A stretch of DNA of 64,000 nucleotides from Saccharopolyspora ipomoeae (GCF_029952525.1 NZ_JASAOF010000011.1:1-64000), one strand, 5' to 3'; shown: positions 16,469-25,278, numbered from the stretch's first letter. Numbers and translations: made by a program. Notes: generated by a model not told the origin, from the sequence alone.

Positions 16469-17749
16469 ATGAGCTGGGACTTCTCCACCGAACCGGAGTT
16501 TGCCGCGAAGCTGGACTGGGCGCGCGAGTTCGTCCGCGACGAGATCTACCCGCTGGAGGTGCTCGACCTCGACCACGCCGAGTTCCGCCGGCTCGCCGCG
16601 CCGCTGCAGCAGCGGGTCAAGGAGCAGGGGCTGTGGGCCGCGCACCTGGGACCGGAGCTGGGCGGTCAGGGGTACGGGCAGCTGCGGCTCGGTCTGCTGC
16701 ACGAGATCCTGGGGACCAGCGAGCTCGCGCCGTTCGCGTTCGGGTGCCAGGCGCCGGACTCCGGCAACATCGAGCTACTCGCGCTGGCCGGAACCCCCGA
16801 GCAGAAGGCGCGCTGGATGCGCCCGCTGCTGGACGGTGAGGTGCTCAGCGCGTTCTCGATGACCGAGCAGGGCACCGGCTCGGATCCCCGGCAGTTCACC
16901 ACCACCGCGCGGCTGGTCGACGGCCAGTGGGTCCTCAACGGCGGGAAGTGGTTCGTGGGCAACGCGTCCCGGGCGGACTTCCACATCGTGATGGCGGTGA
17001 CCGAGCCGGATGCTCCCGCGCGGGCGCGCATGTCGATGCTGATCGTGCCCACCGACGCCGAGGGCATCGAGACTCGCGAGATCGGCCTGATGAACGATCC
17101 GGACCACAAGCACCCGGTGTGGTCGCACTGCGAGGTGTCCTACCGCGACGTCCGGGTCCCCGCGGAGAACCTGCTCGGTGATCGCGGGGAGGCGTTCACG
17201 CTGGCGCAGAAGCGGCTCGGACCCGGCCGGATCCACCACTGCATGCGGTGGATCGGGGTGTGCCGCCGAGCCTTCGACATGCTCTGCGAGCGGGCCGTGA
17301 GCATCGACGTGCACGGCGGGCCGCTGGCCGACAAGCAGACCGTCCAGAACTGGGTGGCCGACTGCGCGGCGGCAATCGAGTCCGCGCGCCTGCTCACGCT
17401 CCACGCCGCGTGGAAGATCGACCAGGTCGGCGCCTCCGCGGCGCGCACCGAGATCGCGATGATCAAGTACCACGGGGCCGCCGTGCTGCACGACGTGATC
17501 GACAAGGCCGTCCAGGTGCACGGCTCGCTCGGGTTCTCCACCGACATGCCGCTCGAGCAGATGTACCGGTGGGCGCGTGCCGCGCGGATCTACGACGGCC
17601 CGGATGAGGTCCACCGCGTGTCGGTGGCTCGCCGACTGCTGCGGGAGTACAGCCCGACACCGACGCCCAGCGAGCACGTCCCGACCCGGCGGGCGAGCGC
17701 GCTCGAACGGTTCCGGGAGCAGCTCGACGTGGCTGCGGTGCTGCGATGA
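16469..17749 (+). CDS. ACAD11-like acyl-CoA dehydrogenase
   Basis: A 426-residue FAD acyl-CoA dehydrogenase of the ACAD10/ACAD11 type. Features are LGPELGGQGYGQL near residue 55, the FAD/substrate block FSMTEQGTGSDP near 130, WVLNGGKWFVGNAS near 155 and the C-terminal YDGPDEVHR, which matches the ACAD11 signature DGPDEVH. I use ATG 16469 (MSWDF) because the paralogue at 50122 begins the same way; the frame is open upstream to 16376. The stop overlaps the APH-type kinase gene by 4 bases. In mammals ACAD10/11 fuse exactly these two activities to remove a phosphorylated 4-hydroxyl from 4-hydroxyacyl-CoA, and a similar role is likely here. Confidence 0.85.
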   Translation: MSWDFSTEPEFAAKLDWAREFVRDEIYPLEVLDLDHAEFRRLAAPLQQRVKEQGLWAAHLGPELGGQGYGQLRLGLLHEILGTSELAPFAFGCQAPDSGNIELLALAGTPEQKARWMRPLLDGEVLSAFSMTEQGTGSDPRQFTTTARLVDGQWVLNGGKWFVGNASRADFHIVMAVTEPDAPARARMSMLIVPTDAEGIETREIGLMNDPDHKHPVWSHCEVSYRDVRVPAENLLGDRGEAFTLAQKRLGPGRIHHCMRWIGVCRRAFDMLCERAVSIDVHGGPLADKQTVQNWVADCAAAIESARLLTLHAAWKIDQVGASAARTEIAMIKYHGAAVLHDVIDKAVQVHGSLGFSTDMPLEQMYRWARAARIYDGPDEVHRVSVARRLLREYSPTPTPSEHVPTRRASALERFREQLDVAAVLR

Positions 17750-18777
17750 GCACCGAGAGCCGCACCGTCGAACCGGCGCTGGCGCACTGGCTGTCCGACC
17801 ACCTCGATCGGCCCGGTCCCTGGGAGCTCCGTCGGCTGACCGGGGGCAACTCCAACGAGACCTGCCTGCTGCGCAACACCGACACCGAGTTCGTGCTGCG
17901 CAGGCCACCGCGGCACGCGTTGTCGGCCTCCGCGCACAGCGTCGCGCGGGAGCACCGGCTGCTCGCCGCCTTGCAGGACACCGCCGTACCGGTCCCGAGG
18001 GCCTTCGCGCTGTGCGAGGACCCCGGAGTTCCCTCGGCACCGTTCCTGCTGATGGAGCACATCCCGGGAGCGGTGGCGATCACCGACGAGCTCCCCGCCG
18101 CCTACGGCGCGGACCCGAACTCGCTGACCGCGGTGGCCGACGAGATCGTGGACGCGCTCGCCGCGATCCACCTCCTGGATTGGCGGGCCGCCGGTCTGGA
18201 GGGCTTCGGCCGTCCCGAGGGGTTCCTGGAGCGGCAGGTGCAGCGCTGGTACCGGCAGTGGCAGAAGATCGAGCGGCGTCCGCTGCCCGCGATGCCCCGG
18301 CTGGCCGCGTGGTTGGAGGAGCACCGGCCGGAAGCGGGTCGCCCCGCGCTGATGCACGGCGACTTCCACCTGGACAACTGCCTGTTCTCCGCTGCCGAGC
18401 CGCGCGCGCTGGCGGTGATCGATTGGGAGACCGCCACGATCGGGGACCCGCTCATGGACCTGGGCCTGCTGGTGGCGTTCTGGGGTGAGCGCGAGCTCGC
18501 GCACCCCGGGATGCCCGGGGTGCAAGCGGTATCCAGGGCACCCGGCGCTCCGACCGGCGAACACCTGCTGGACCGGTACGCGCAGGTCACCGGCACGTCC
18601 GTGCGGCACATCGACTACTACCGCTGCCTGGCGCTGTTCAAGCTGGCCGCGATCACCGAGGCCGCGCACACCCAGTACCTGGACGGCGAGCTGCGCACCG
18701 AGTACGCCGCGGCGCTGGAGCACGACGTCCCCGCGCTGCTCGCGGAGGCCTGCGCGATCGCCGGGCTCCGCCGCTGA
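17746..18777 (+). CDS. APH-family kinase, likely 4-hydroxyacyl-CoA kinase
   Basis: A 343-residue aminoglycoside-phosphotransferase-fold kinase. The catalytic loop HGDFHLDN is near residue 205 and the metal-binding VIDWETATIGDP near 224; an N-terminal Gly-rich turn LTGGNSNETC and FVLRRPP (ATP-binding Arg/Lys) are visible. This is the ACAD10/11 and LvaA subgroup, whose substrate is the hydroxyl of a 4-hydroxyacyl-CoA and not an antibiotic. The start overlaps the dehydrogenase stop (ATGA). Coupled expression suggests that it phosphorylates the substrate on which the neighbouring dehydrogenase then acts. No resistance role is indicated. Confidence 0.85.
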   Translation: MSTESRTVEPALAHWLSDHLDRPGPWELRRLTGGNSNETCLLRNTDTEFVLRRPPRHALSASAHSVAREHRLLAALQDTAVPVPRAFALCEDPGVPSAPFLLMEHIPGAVAITDELPAAYGADPNSLTAVADEIVDALAAIHLLDWRAAGLEGFGRPEGFLERQVQRWYRQWQKIERRPLPAMPRLAAWLEEHRPEAGRPALMHGDFHLDNCLFSAAEPRALAVIDWETATIGDPLMDLGLLVAFWGERELAHPGMPGVQAVSRAPGAPTGEHLLDRYAQVTGTSVRHIDYYRCLALFKLAAITEAAHTQYLDGELRTEYAAALEHDVPALLAEACAIAGLRR

Positions 18778-18783
18778 GCCCGT

Positions 18784-18799
18784 TTGGGGAGAACCACAA
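18784..18799 (+). promoter_or_regulatory. PucR-block palindromic site B
   Basis: TTGGGGAGAACCACAA: arms TTGGG and CACAA, 6-base spacer, 100 bases upstream of the luciferase-like gene at 18899. It has the same length and layout as sites A, C and D. Confidence 0.5.
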
Positions 18800-18898
18800 A
18801 CAGCCGGGTGCTCCGTCCTTTGAGCAGGCCCACCGGGTCGCCAACATGGTGTCCGGCAGTGCGTTCCGGCGAAGCAGGACCCGGGCGAAGGGGACGAC

Positions 18899-19924
18899 GT
18901 GAACGAACGCAATTTCGGACTCTGGTACGACTTCCGCAACCCGCCGCAGTGGCACCGGCCGTTCAGCGCGCTGTACCGCGAGGTGCTGGACCAGATCGAG
19001 TGGGCGGAGGGTCTCGGGCTCGGCTCGGTCTGGCTGACCGAGCACCACTTCTGCGAGGACGGGTACACGCCGTCGCCGTTCACCCTCGCGGCGGCGATCG
19101 GGGAGCGCACCAGCACCATGCGGATCGGGACGAACCTGATCGTGGCGCCGCTGCACAACCCGGTCCGGCTCGCCGAGGACGCCGCCACGGTCTCGCTGCT
19201 CACCGGAGGGCGGTTCGACCTCGGCCTCGGCATGGGTTACTGGGAGCCGGAGTTCGCCGCGTTCGGGCGCAGCCTGAAGAACCGGCCCAGCATGCTGGAG
19301 GAGTGCGTCGAGCTGATCCGCCGAGCGTGGTCCGGTTCGCGGGAACCCTTCGAGGGCAAGCGGTTCCAGTTCCCCGGCCGCCCGATCACCCCGGTCCCAG
19401 AGCAGGCCCCGCAGCTGCTGGTCGGCGCGCTTGCGGACCCGGCGATCGAGCGGGCCGCGCGGATCGCGGACGGGTTCCTGAGCACCCAGAACCCGCACCA
19501 GCCGACCTACCTGGACGCGCTGGAGCGGTGCGGGAAGTCCCGGGACGAGGGCCGCATCTACGCCGGCCAGTGGACGATCATCGCGGAGGACCCGGAGCGC
19601 GAGTGGGCGCGAATCGGTCAGCACGCGCTGTACCAGCTGAACAACTACATCTCCTGGGGCGCGTTCGGCCCTCCGGACCAGGTGCCGCAGTTCGCCGACG
19701 CCGACCAGATCGTCGCGGCCGGTGCGTTCCAGCTGTGGGACCCGGCCACCGCGGTCGAGGAGATCACCGCCCTGCTGCGGGAACGGCCGCAGATCAAGGA
19801 CATGCACTTCTGGGCGCAGCTGCCCGGCGAGCCGGTGGAGTCCGGTTCCGCGCGCATCGAGCTGCTGGCCACCGAGGTGCTGCCGCGGGTGCGCCAGCGG
19901 CTGTCCGCGGAGGTGGGCGCATGA
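18899..19924 (+). CDS. Luciferase-like flavin monooxygenase
   Basis: A 341-residue member of the bacterial luciferase-like superfamily (TIM barrel, FMN- or F420-dependent). Characteristic blocks are GSVWLTEHHFCEDGY near residue 42, RIGTNLIVAPLHNPVRLAEDAATV near 80 and GGRFDLGLGMGYW near 105. The GTG start at 18899 has GAAGGGG upstream. The EHHF motif is typical of the luciferase/alkanal-monooxygenase side of the family, which uses reduced FMN delivered by a separate reductase; such a reductase lies downstream at 24766. The stop overlaps the acyl-CoA synthetase start by 4 bases. The substrate is unknown, possibly a ketone or aldehyde intermediate. Confidence 0.8.
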   Translation: MNERNFGLWYDFRNPPQWHRPFSALYREVLDQIEWAEGLGLGSVWLTEHHFCEDGYTPSPFTLAAAIGERTSTMRIGTNLIVAPLHNPVRLAEDAATVSLLTGGRFDLGLGMGYWEPEFAAFGRSLKNRPSMLEECVELIRRAWSGSREPFEGKRFQFPGRPITPVPEQAPQLLVGALADPAIERAARIADGFLSTQNPHQPTYLDALERCGKSRDEGRIYAGQWTIIAEDPEREWARIGQHALYQLNNYISWGAFGPPDQVPQFADADQIVAAGAFQLWDPATAVEEITALLRERPQIKDMHFWAQLPGEPVESGSARIELLATEVLPRVRQRLSAEVGA

Positions 19925-21519
19925 GCAACCCGCTGCTGATCACGGAGTTCCTGCACCGGGCCCGCGATCTGTTCGGCGGGAAGCAGATCGTGCAGTACGC
20001 CGACGGCGCCGAGGTGCACCGGTACACCTACCGCGACTACTACGAGCGCGTGGTGCGGTTGGCCGGGGCCCTGGTGCGGCTGGGGGTGCGGCCCGGGGAC
20101 CGCGTCGCGACGCTGGCCTGGAACCACCACCGCCACCTGGAGCTGTACCTCGCGGTGCCGCTCGCCGGGGCGGTGCTGCACACCGTGAACCTGCGGCTGG
20201 AACCGGACGAGATCGGCCACATCGTCGACCACGCCCAAGACCGGGTCGTCGTCGCGGATTCCGCGCTGCTGCCCCTGCTCGGGCCGGCTCGCCAGCGGAA
20301 CCCGCAGATGCTCGTGGTGTGCACCGACGGACGACCCGAGCCCGGGGTGCTGAACTTCGAGCAGCTGGTCGCCGACGGTCCTGAGCTCGCGGAGCCACCG
20401 GCCGTGCAGGAGCACGACCTGGCCGCGCTCTGCTACACCTCCGGCACCACCGGGCCGCCGAAGGGCGTCGGCTACTCGCACCGCTCGCTCTACCTGCACA
20501 CCTTCGCCGCCTGCCTGGCGGACGGGCACGCGATCTGCGAGCGGGACACCGTGGCGCACGTCGTGCCGATGTTCCACGCGAACGCGTGGGGCGTGCCGTT
20601 CGCCGCGCTGATGTCCGGTGCGAACCAGGTGCTGCCCGGCCCGCACCCGACTCCCGCGCAGATCGCGACGATCATCGAGGAGCAGCGGGTCACCTACACC
20701 GGGATGGTGCCGACCGTCGCGGTCGACCTGGTTCGGCACGCGACCCGCGCGGGCGCCGACCTGACCAGCCTGCGCGCCCTGGTGCTCGGCGGTACGGCAC
20801 CCGGGGTGGAGTTGATCAGGGCGATCGAGGACGACCTGGGCGTGCCGGTCTTCCAGGGCTGGGGCATGACCGAGATATCGCCGATGGGCACGTTCTCCCG
20901 GCCGCCACCGGCAGCCGACCACGACCCGGCGCTGCGCCACGAGTACGTGCGCAAGCAGGGCAGGCTGCTGCCCGGGCTGCGCTGGCGGCTCGTCGACGAC
21001 GAGGGCAACGATCTGCCGCACGACGGGGTGGCGCGCGGCGAGCTGCTGCTGCGCGGTCCGTGGGTGGTCGACTCGTACTACCGGGACCCGCACCCGGAGA
21101 GCTTCGCCGACGGCTGGTTGCGCACCGGCGACGTCGCCACCATCGACCCCGACGGCTACCTGGAGATCGTCGACCGGGCCAAGGACCTGATCAAGAGCGG
21201 CGGCGAGTGGATCAGCTCCACGGCGCTGGAGCAGGCGATCCTGGAACACCCCGCGGTCGCCGACGTCGCCGTGGTGGCGGTCCCGCACGAGCGGTGGCAG
21301 GAGCGCCCGCTGGCGGTGGTGGTGCCCCACCGGGAGATCACCCCGGAGGAGCTGCTCGACGGCTTGCGCGAACGGGTGCCGCGCTGGTGGCTCCCCGAAC
21401 GCGTGGTGATCACCGACGACCTGCCCAGGACCAGCGTGGGCAAGGTCGACAAGAAGCGGCTCAGGCGATCGGTCCCCGGACCGTCCGCGGACAACGCACA
21501 CGGGAAGGCGCGGTCATGA
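19921..21519 (+). CDS. AMP-dependent acyl-CoA synthetase
   Basis: A 532-residue ANL-superfamily ligase that activates a carboxylic acid to its CoA thioester via an acyl-AMP. The P-loop-like motif YTSGTTGPPKGV is near residue 163, the A5 block GWGMTEISPMG near 315, the A7 block WLRTGDVATIDPDGY near 400 and the hinge DRAKDLIKSGGEWIS near 417; the A10 lysine is in TSVGKVDKKRL. It is closest to medium-chain/long-chain FadD-type ligases. ATG 19921 overlaps the luciferase-like gene stop (ATGA), and its own stop overlaps the hydrolase start. It probably activates the acid that enters the pathway of this block, as LvaE does in levulinate catabolism. Confidence 0.87.
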   Translation: MSNPLLITEFLHRARDLFGGKQIVQYADGAEVHRYTYRDYYERVVRLAGALVRLGVRPGDRVATLAWNHHRHLELYLAVPLAGAVLHTVNLRLEPDEIGHIVDHAQDRVVVADSALLPLLGPARQRNPQMLVVCTDGRPEPGVLNFEQLVADGPELAEPPAVQEHDLAALCYTSGTTGPPKGVGYSHRSLYLHTFAACLADGHAICERDTVAHVVPMFHANAWGVPFAALMSGANQVLPGPHPTPAQIATIIEEQRVTYTGMVPTVAVDLVRHATRAGADLTSLRALVLGGTAPGVELIRAIEDDLGVPVFQGWGMTEISPMGTFSRPPPAADHDPALRHEYVRKQGRLLPGLRWRLVDDEGNDLPHDGVARGELLLRGPWVVDSYYRDPHPESFADGWLRTGDVATIDPDGYLEIVDRAKDLIKSGGEWISSTALEQAILEHPAVADVAVVAVPHERWQERPLAVVVPHREITPEELLDGLRERVPRWWLPERVVITDDLPRTSVGKVDKKRLRRSVPGPSADNAHGKARS

Positions 21520-22316
21520 CACATCTGGAAGTGGAAGAAGCCCGCAGGATCTACTTCGAACACCACCGCGGCGACGGGCGGCCGGTCGTGCTGGTCCACG
21601 GCTGGGGCGCCACCGGCCGGTGCTGGGACACCGTCGCACCGGCGTTGCGGGCCAACGGCAACGAGGTGGTGATCCTCGACCAGCGCACCTGCGGCCGGTC
21701 CGACAACGACTTCGAGGACGTCTCGATCGCCGCGCTCGGCTCCGACGTGGCGCGGTTGTGCGAACACCTCGGGCTGCGCGAGCCGGTGATCAACGGCTGG
21801 TCGCTGGGCGGCGCGGTGGCCGTGGACGCGGTCGCCCGGCTCGGAAGCGACGTCGGTGGTCTGGTGCTCACCGGCGGCGCGACTCCGCGCTACACCGCGA
21901 GCTCCGACTGGCCGCACGGCGGCACCCACGACGACGTGCAGGCCGTGCTGGACGGGCTGGCCGCCGACCGGGCCACCACCTTCCGCAGCGTTGCCGAAGC
22001 GGTGTGCGCGAAGCCGGTGGGGGAGCAGGTGGTGAACTGGTTGTGGGGCATGTTCCTGGAGATGGGCCCGCTCGGTGACCAGTCGCTGCGCGACCTCGCG
22101 GACGCGGACCAGCGCAAGACGATCGGCTCGCTGGACGTGCCGACGCTGCTGCTGCACGGCACGGAGGACGGGTTCGTGCCGTTCTCCGGTGCGCAGGCCG
22201 CGGTCTCGCTGTACCCGGACGCGACGCTGGTGGACTTCGAGGGGTGCGGGCACGCGCCGTTCCTGGAGGACCGCGAGCGCTACCTCGCCGAGCTGATCGG
22301 GTTCCTGAACCGATGA
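21516..22316 (+). CDS. Alpha/beta hydrolase
   Basis: A 266-residue alpha/beta hydrolase. The oxyanion motif VLVHGWGATG is near residue 26, the nucleophile elbow GWSLGG near 92, the acid DGFVPFSG near 216 and the catalytic His in GCGHAPFLED near 245, so the triad is complete. There is a cap region of about 70 residues between strands 6 and 7. No signal peptide. In an operon with monooxygenases it could hydrolyse the ester or lactone made by a Baeyer-Villiger-type oxidation, but this is inference. It overlaps both neighbours by 4 bases. Confidence 0.83.
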   Translation: MTHLEVEEARRIYFEHHRGDGRPVVLVHGWGATGRCWDTVAPALRANGNEVVILDQRTCGRSDNDFEDVSIAALGSDVARLCEHLGLREPVINGWSLGGAVAVDAVARLGSDVGGLVLTGGATPRYTASSDWPHGGTHDDVQAVLDGLAADRATTFRSVAEAVCAKPVGEQVVNWLWGMFLEMGPLGDQSLRDLADADQRKTIGSLDVPTLLLHGTEDGFVPFSGAQAAVSLYPDATLVDFEGCGHAPFLEDRERYLAELIGFLNR

Positions 22317-23032
22317 GCACGTGGCTGGTCACCGGCGGGTCGCGGGGCATCGGCCGGGCGGTCGTCGACCACGTCGCCGCCTCCGGCGATCGCGTCGCCT
22401 CGCTGGCCCGGTCGTCGTCCGCCGAACCGGCCGCGCATCCCGACCGCGTCCTGGAGGTCAAGGCCGACGTCGCGGACGGCGCCTCGGTCCGCGACGGGCT
22501 GCGGACCGTGCAGGAGGCCTTCGGTTCCGTCGACGTGATCGTCAACAGCGCGGGCGTGCACCGGGGCGGCCGGGTGGAGAGCCTGGACCGGGAGGCCTGG
22601 GACGAGGTCGTGAGCACGAACCTCACCGGTGCTTTCGAGGTGTGCCGCGCCGCGGTTCCGGTGCTGTCCGCCGGGGCGTCGATCGTGAACGTCGGTGCGG
22701 TGGTGGGCTGGCGGGGATTTCCCGGCGACGTGGCCTACGGCTCGGCCAAGGCCGGGCTCAGCGGCCTGACGCAGGTGCTCGCGGTGGAGCTGGCACCGCG
22801 CGGTGTTCGGGTCAACCTGGTCGTCCCCGGGTTTGTGGACACCGACATGACCGCGGGGCTCAGCGAGCGGGCGCGCGCCCGGGTGATCGGGACGATTCCG
22901 GCGGGCCGGACCGGCACCGCCCAGGAGATCGCCGAGGTCATCGTGGCGGTCGCCAGGTCGACGTACATGACCGGTGCGACCGTGCCCGTCGACGGCGGGC
23001 TCCTCGCCTCGTTCGGGGGGCACATGCGATGA
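22313..23032 (+). CDS. SDR family protein lacking the catalytic Ser
   Basis: A 239-residue FabG-like SDR. The cofactor motif TGGSRGIG (near residue 7), NSAG (near 77), Y142-x3-K146 (YGSAK) and PVDGG (near 227) are present. At the place of the catalytic Ser (13 residues before the Tyr, as in FabG S138-Y151) there is A129 in NVGAVVGW. Loss of this Ser normally cuts SDR activity sharply, so the protein may use another hydroxyl donor or have a changed role. It is the last gene of a 4-base-overlap chain starting at 18899. By analogy with LvaD it might interconvert a keto/hydroxyacyl-CoA. Confidence 0.8.
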   Translation: MSTWLVTGGSRGIGRAVVDHVAASGDRVASLARSSSAEPAAHPDRVLEVKADVADGASVRDGLRTVQEAFGSVDVIVNSAGVHRGGRVESLDREAWDEVVSTNLTGAFEVCRAAVPVLSAGASIVNVGAVVGWRGFPGDVAYGSAKAGLSGLTQVLAVELAPRGVRVNLVVPGFVDTDMTAGLSERARARVIGTIPAGRTGTAQEIAEVIVAVARSTYMTGATVPVDGGLLASFGGHMR

Positions 23033-23039
23033 GCGCCGT

Positions 23040-23055
23040 TTGTGCGGAGCTCCAA
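23040..23055 (+). promoter_or_regulatory. PucR-block palindromic site C
   Basis: TTGTGCGGAGCTCCAA: left arm TTGTG, right arm TCCAA, 6-base spacer, 85 bases upstream of the NTF2-like gene at 23140. A TAGCGT element follows at 23098-23103, about 43 bases downstream, matching the layout after site A. Confidence 0.5.
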
Positions 23056-23139
23056 CGACCCCGTTCACGAGCCGGTCCACGCAGGCGAATCCGTGATTAG
23101 CGTCGATCGGGAATCGCCGGTTCGACGAGGGAGCAGTCC

Positions 23140-23565
23140 ATGAGTGCTGAGGCCGCTGAGAGAACGCTCGCGCAGAAGAACAAGGAACTCGTCGCCGAGT
23201 TCATGGAGGTCTTCTCGACCGGCGACGTCGAGAAGATCCTGTCGTACCTCTCGGACTCCGCCACCTGGTGGGTGGGCGGCACGATCGAGGGGATTTCGGG
23301 AACCAAGAACAAGGAGGAGTTCGGCGAGATGCTCGCCGGGCTGTCCACTCTGACGGTGACCGGAGCGATCCGGCTGACCCCGCACGCCTGGACCGCCGAG
23401 GGCGATCGGGTGGCCGTGGAGACCGAGTCCTATTCGGAGCTCACCAACGGCCGCGTCTACAACAACCTCTACCACTTCGCGTTCGAGGTTCGGGACGGCC
23501 TGATCCAGAGCGTCAAGGAATTCCTCGACACCGAGCACACCCGCGCGATCTTCCTCGCGGCCTGA
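23140..23565 (+). CDS. NTF2-like (SnoaL/limonene-epoxide-hydrolase fold) protein
   Basis: A 141-residue protein of the NTF2-like fold. The N-terminal helix KNKELVAEFMEVFSTGDVEKILSYL is followed by the hydrophobic SATWWVGGTIEG strand and the four-strand cone ending in NLYHFAFEVRDGLIQSVKEFLDT. This pattern is common to SnoaL cyclases, limonene-epoxide hydrolases and small ketosteroid-isomerase-like proteins, which act on hydrophobic substrates in a deep pocket. Which reaction it performs cannot be read from the sequence. ATG 23140 has GAGGGAGCAG upstream. It leads the second unit of the PucR block, ahead of the second luciferase-like gene. Confidence 0.78.
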   Translation: MSAEAAERTLAQKNKELVAEFMEVFSTGDVEKILSYLSDSATWWVGGTIEGISGTKNKEEFGEMLAGLSTLTVTGAIRLTPHAWTAEGDRVAVETESYSELTNGRVYNNLYHFAFEVRDGLIQSVKEFLDTEHTRAIFLAA

Positions 23566-23594
23566 CACGCACCGATCGATCAAAGGAGATTGAG

Positions 23595-24683
23595 ATGGAC
23601 GTCGGCACCCTGCTCGTGTTCCAGAACTGGTACGAAGACATGAGCGATGAGGAGGTCTTCACCCGCGAGCTGAACTTCGGGGTGTTGGCCGAGCAGTACG
23701 GGTTCGATTCCGTGTGGTCCGCCGAGCACCACTTCGACGACTACTCGATGTGCCCGGACAACGTGCAAGTGCTGTCCTACCTCGCGGGCAAGACGTCCCG
23801 GATCAAGCTGGGCACGGGAGCGGTGATCCTGCCGTGGAACGACCCGCTGCGGGTCGTCGAGAAGATCACCATGCTCGACCACGTGTCGGACGGCCGCGTG
23901 CTGTTCGGCATGGGCCGGGGCCTGGCGAAGATGGAGTACGAGGGCTTCCGGGTGGACATGAACGAGGCGCGCGGGCGCTTCGACGAAGCCGCTCCGATGA
24001 TCATGAACGGGCTGCGCACCGGTCACGTGGAGAACAGCGGACCGTTCTACGACCAGCCCCGCGTCACCGTCCGCCCCGGACCGAACGGGCGGTCCTGGGA
24101 CGGCAGGTTGTTCGGCGTCGCCATGTCGCCGGATTCCATCCCGGCGATCGCGAAGCTCGGCGTGCAGCTGATGACCTTCATGCAGTACCCGTTCGAGCAG
24201 CACGCCGAGGCCATCAACCGGTGGCGCGACCTGCACCGGGAGAACCACGGTTCCGAGCCCGGCCCGCCCCTGATCCAGGACTTCGTGTACTGCCACGAGG
24301 ACCCGGAGGAGGCCAAGCGCGTGGCGCACGAGCACATCTCGCGCTACTTCATGTCGGTCATCAAGCACTACGACTTCGCCGGCTCGCACTGGCGCGAGAC
24401 CAAGGGCTACGAGGCGTACCAGGTCGGCGCGGACATGATCCGGGAAGCCGGCATGGAAGCGGCCGCGGAGGCCTACGTGGAGGCCAACGCCTACGGCACT
24501 CCCGAGCAGATCGTGGAGAAGTACGCGCACCGCCGCGACCTCGGCGGCGACCTGATGGCCAACGCCGCGTTCTGCTTCGGCGGCCTGCCGTTCGAGAAGG
24601 CCGAAGCGAGCCTGAAGCTGTTCGGCGAGAAGGTCGTTCCCGAACTGCACAAGATGAAGGCCCGCACTTCAGCGACGGTCTGA
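23595..24683 (+). CDS. Luciferase-like flavin monooxygenase
   Basis: A 362-residue luciferase-superfamily protein. Motifs are FDSVWSAEHHFDDYSM near residue 37, RIKLGTGAVILPWNDPLRVVEKITML near 74 and GRVLFGMGRGLAKMEYEGF near 104. The start ATG at 23595 has a strong AAAGGAGAT. The AEHHF block is shared with the gene at 18899, but overall similarity is modest, so they are different enzymes. Long-chain alkanal- or ketone-oxidising type II (FMN) monooxygenases look like this. The flavin reductase immediately downstream supports use of FMNH2. Confidence 0.82.
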   Translation: MDVGTLLVFQNWYEDMSDEEVFTRELNFGVLAEQYGFDSVWSAEHHFDDYSMCPDNVQVLSYLAGKTSRIKLGTGAVILPWNDPLRVVEKITMLDHVSDGRVLFGMGRGLAKMEYEGFRVDMNEARGRFDEAAPMIMNGLRTGHVENSGPFYDQPRVTVRPGPNGRSWDGRLFGVAMSPDSIPAIAKLGVQLMTFMQYPFEQHAEAINRWRDLHRENHGSEPGPPLIQDFVYCHEDPEEAKRVAHEHISRYFMSVIKHYDFAGSHWRETKGYEAYQVGADMIREAGMEAAAEAYVEANAYGTPEQIVEKYAHRRDLGGDLMANAAFCFGGLPFEKAEASLKLFGEKVVPELHKMKARTSATV

Positions 24684-24765
24684 ACCGCTCGCCGCGATCC
24701 GGGATCCGCGGCGCGGACGTCTCGGGTCGCGGCTCCGCGCACCACGGCTGACGGGAAGGGGTGCA

Positions 24766-25278
24766 GTGATCGTGGATTCGGTGATGACCACGCCGGAGCA
24801 GCGGGCGACGGCGTTCCGAGAGGTGATGGCCGGGGTGTGCACCCCGGTGTCGGTGGTGACCGCGATGGACGGCGACCGGCCGCACGGCACGACCGTGAGC
24901 GCGTTCGCCTCGCTGTCCCTGAACCCGCCGATGGTGCTGGTGGCGCTGGACCGGGCGTCCGAGCTGCTCGCGTTGGTGCGCCGCAGCGACCGGTTCGGCG
25001 TCAACGTGCTCGCCGACGGGCAGTCCGCACTCGCCAAGCAGTTCGCGCGCAAGGGGTCCGCGAAGTTCCACGGCGTCCGGTGGTGTCCGGCGGGCGGGCT
25101 TCCCCGGCTGGACGGGGCGTCCGGGTGGCTGGCGTGCGAGGTGAGCGGTCTGGTCGACGGCGGTGATCACGTCATCGCGATCGGCGCGATCCTGGACGCC
25201 GATGCTCGGGGCACCGCGCCGCTGACCTACCACCAGCGGCGGTTCGGGACGCACACCGCGTTCCGGGGGCAGCCATGA
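24766..25278 (+). CDS. NAD(P)H:flavin reductase, HpaC/Fre-like
   Basis: A 170-residue flavin-reductase-like domain protein. GVCTPVSVVTAMDGDRPHGTTVSAF-type N-terminal strands, then SLNPPMVLVALDRASE near residue 62 and FGVNVLADGQSALAKQFA near 84, are the family's flavin-binding blocks. The GTG at 24766 has GGAAGGGG at the right distance; ATG 24784 is a possible later start. It should reduce FMN and pass it to the two luciferase-like monooxygenases of this block, forming a two-component system. It overlaps RibBA by 4 bases. Confidence 0.85.
   Translation: MIVDSVMTTPEQRATAFREVMAGVCTPVSVVTAMDGDRPHGTTVSAFASLSLNPPMVLVALDRASELLALVRRSDRFGVNVLADGQSALAKQFARKGSAKFHGVRWCPAGGLPRLDGASGWLACEVSGLVDGGDHVIAIGAILDADARGTAPLTYHQRRFGTHTAFRGQP

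Noticed and set aside
17746-18777. Antibiotic-resistance aminoglycoside phosphotransferase
   Set aside because: The fold is shared, but the coupling to an ACAD11-type dehydrogenase and the HGDFHLDN/IDWE context point to hydroxyacyl-CoA metabolism.
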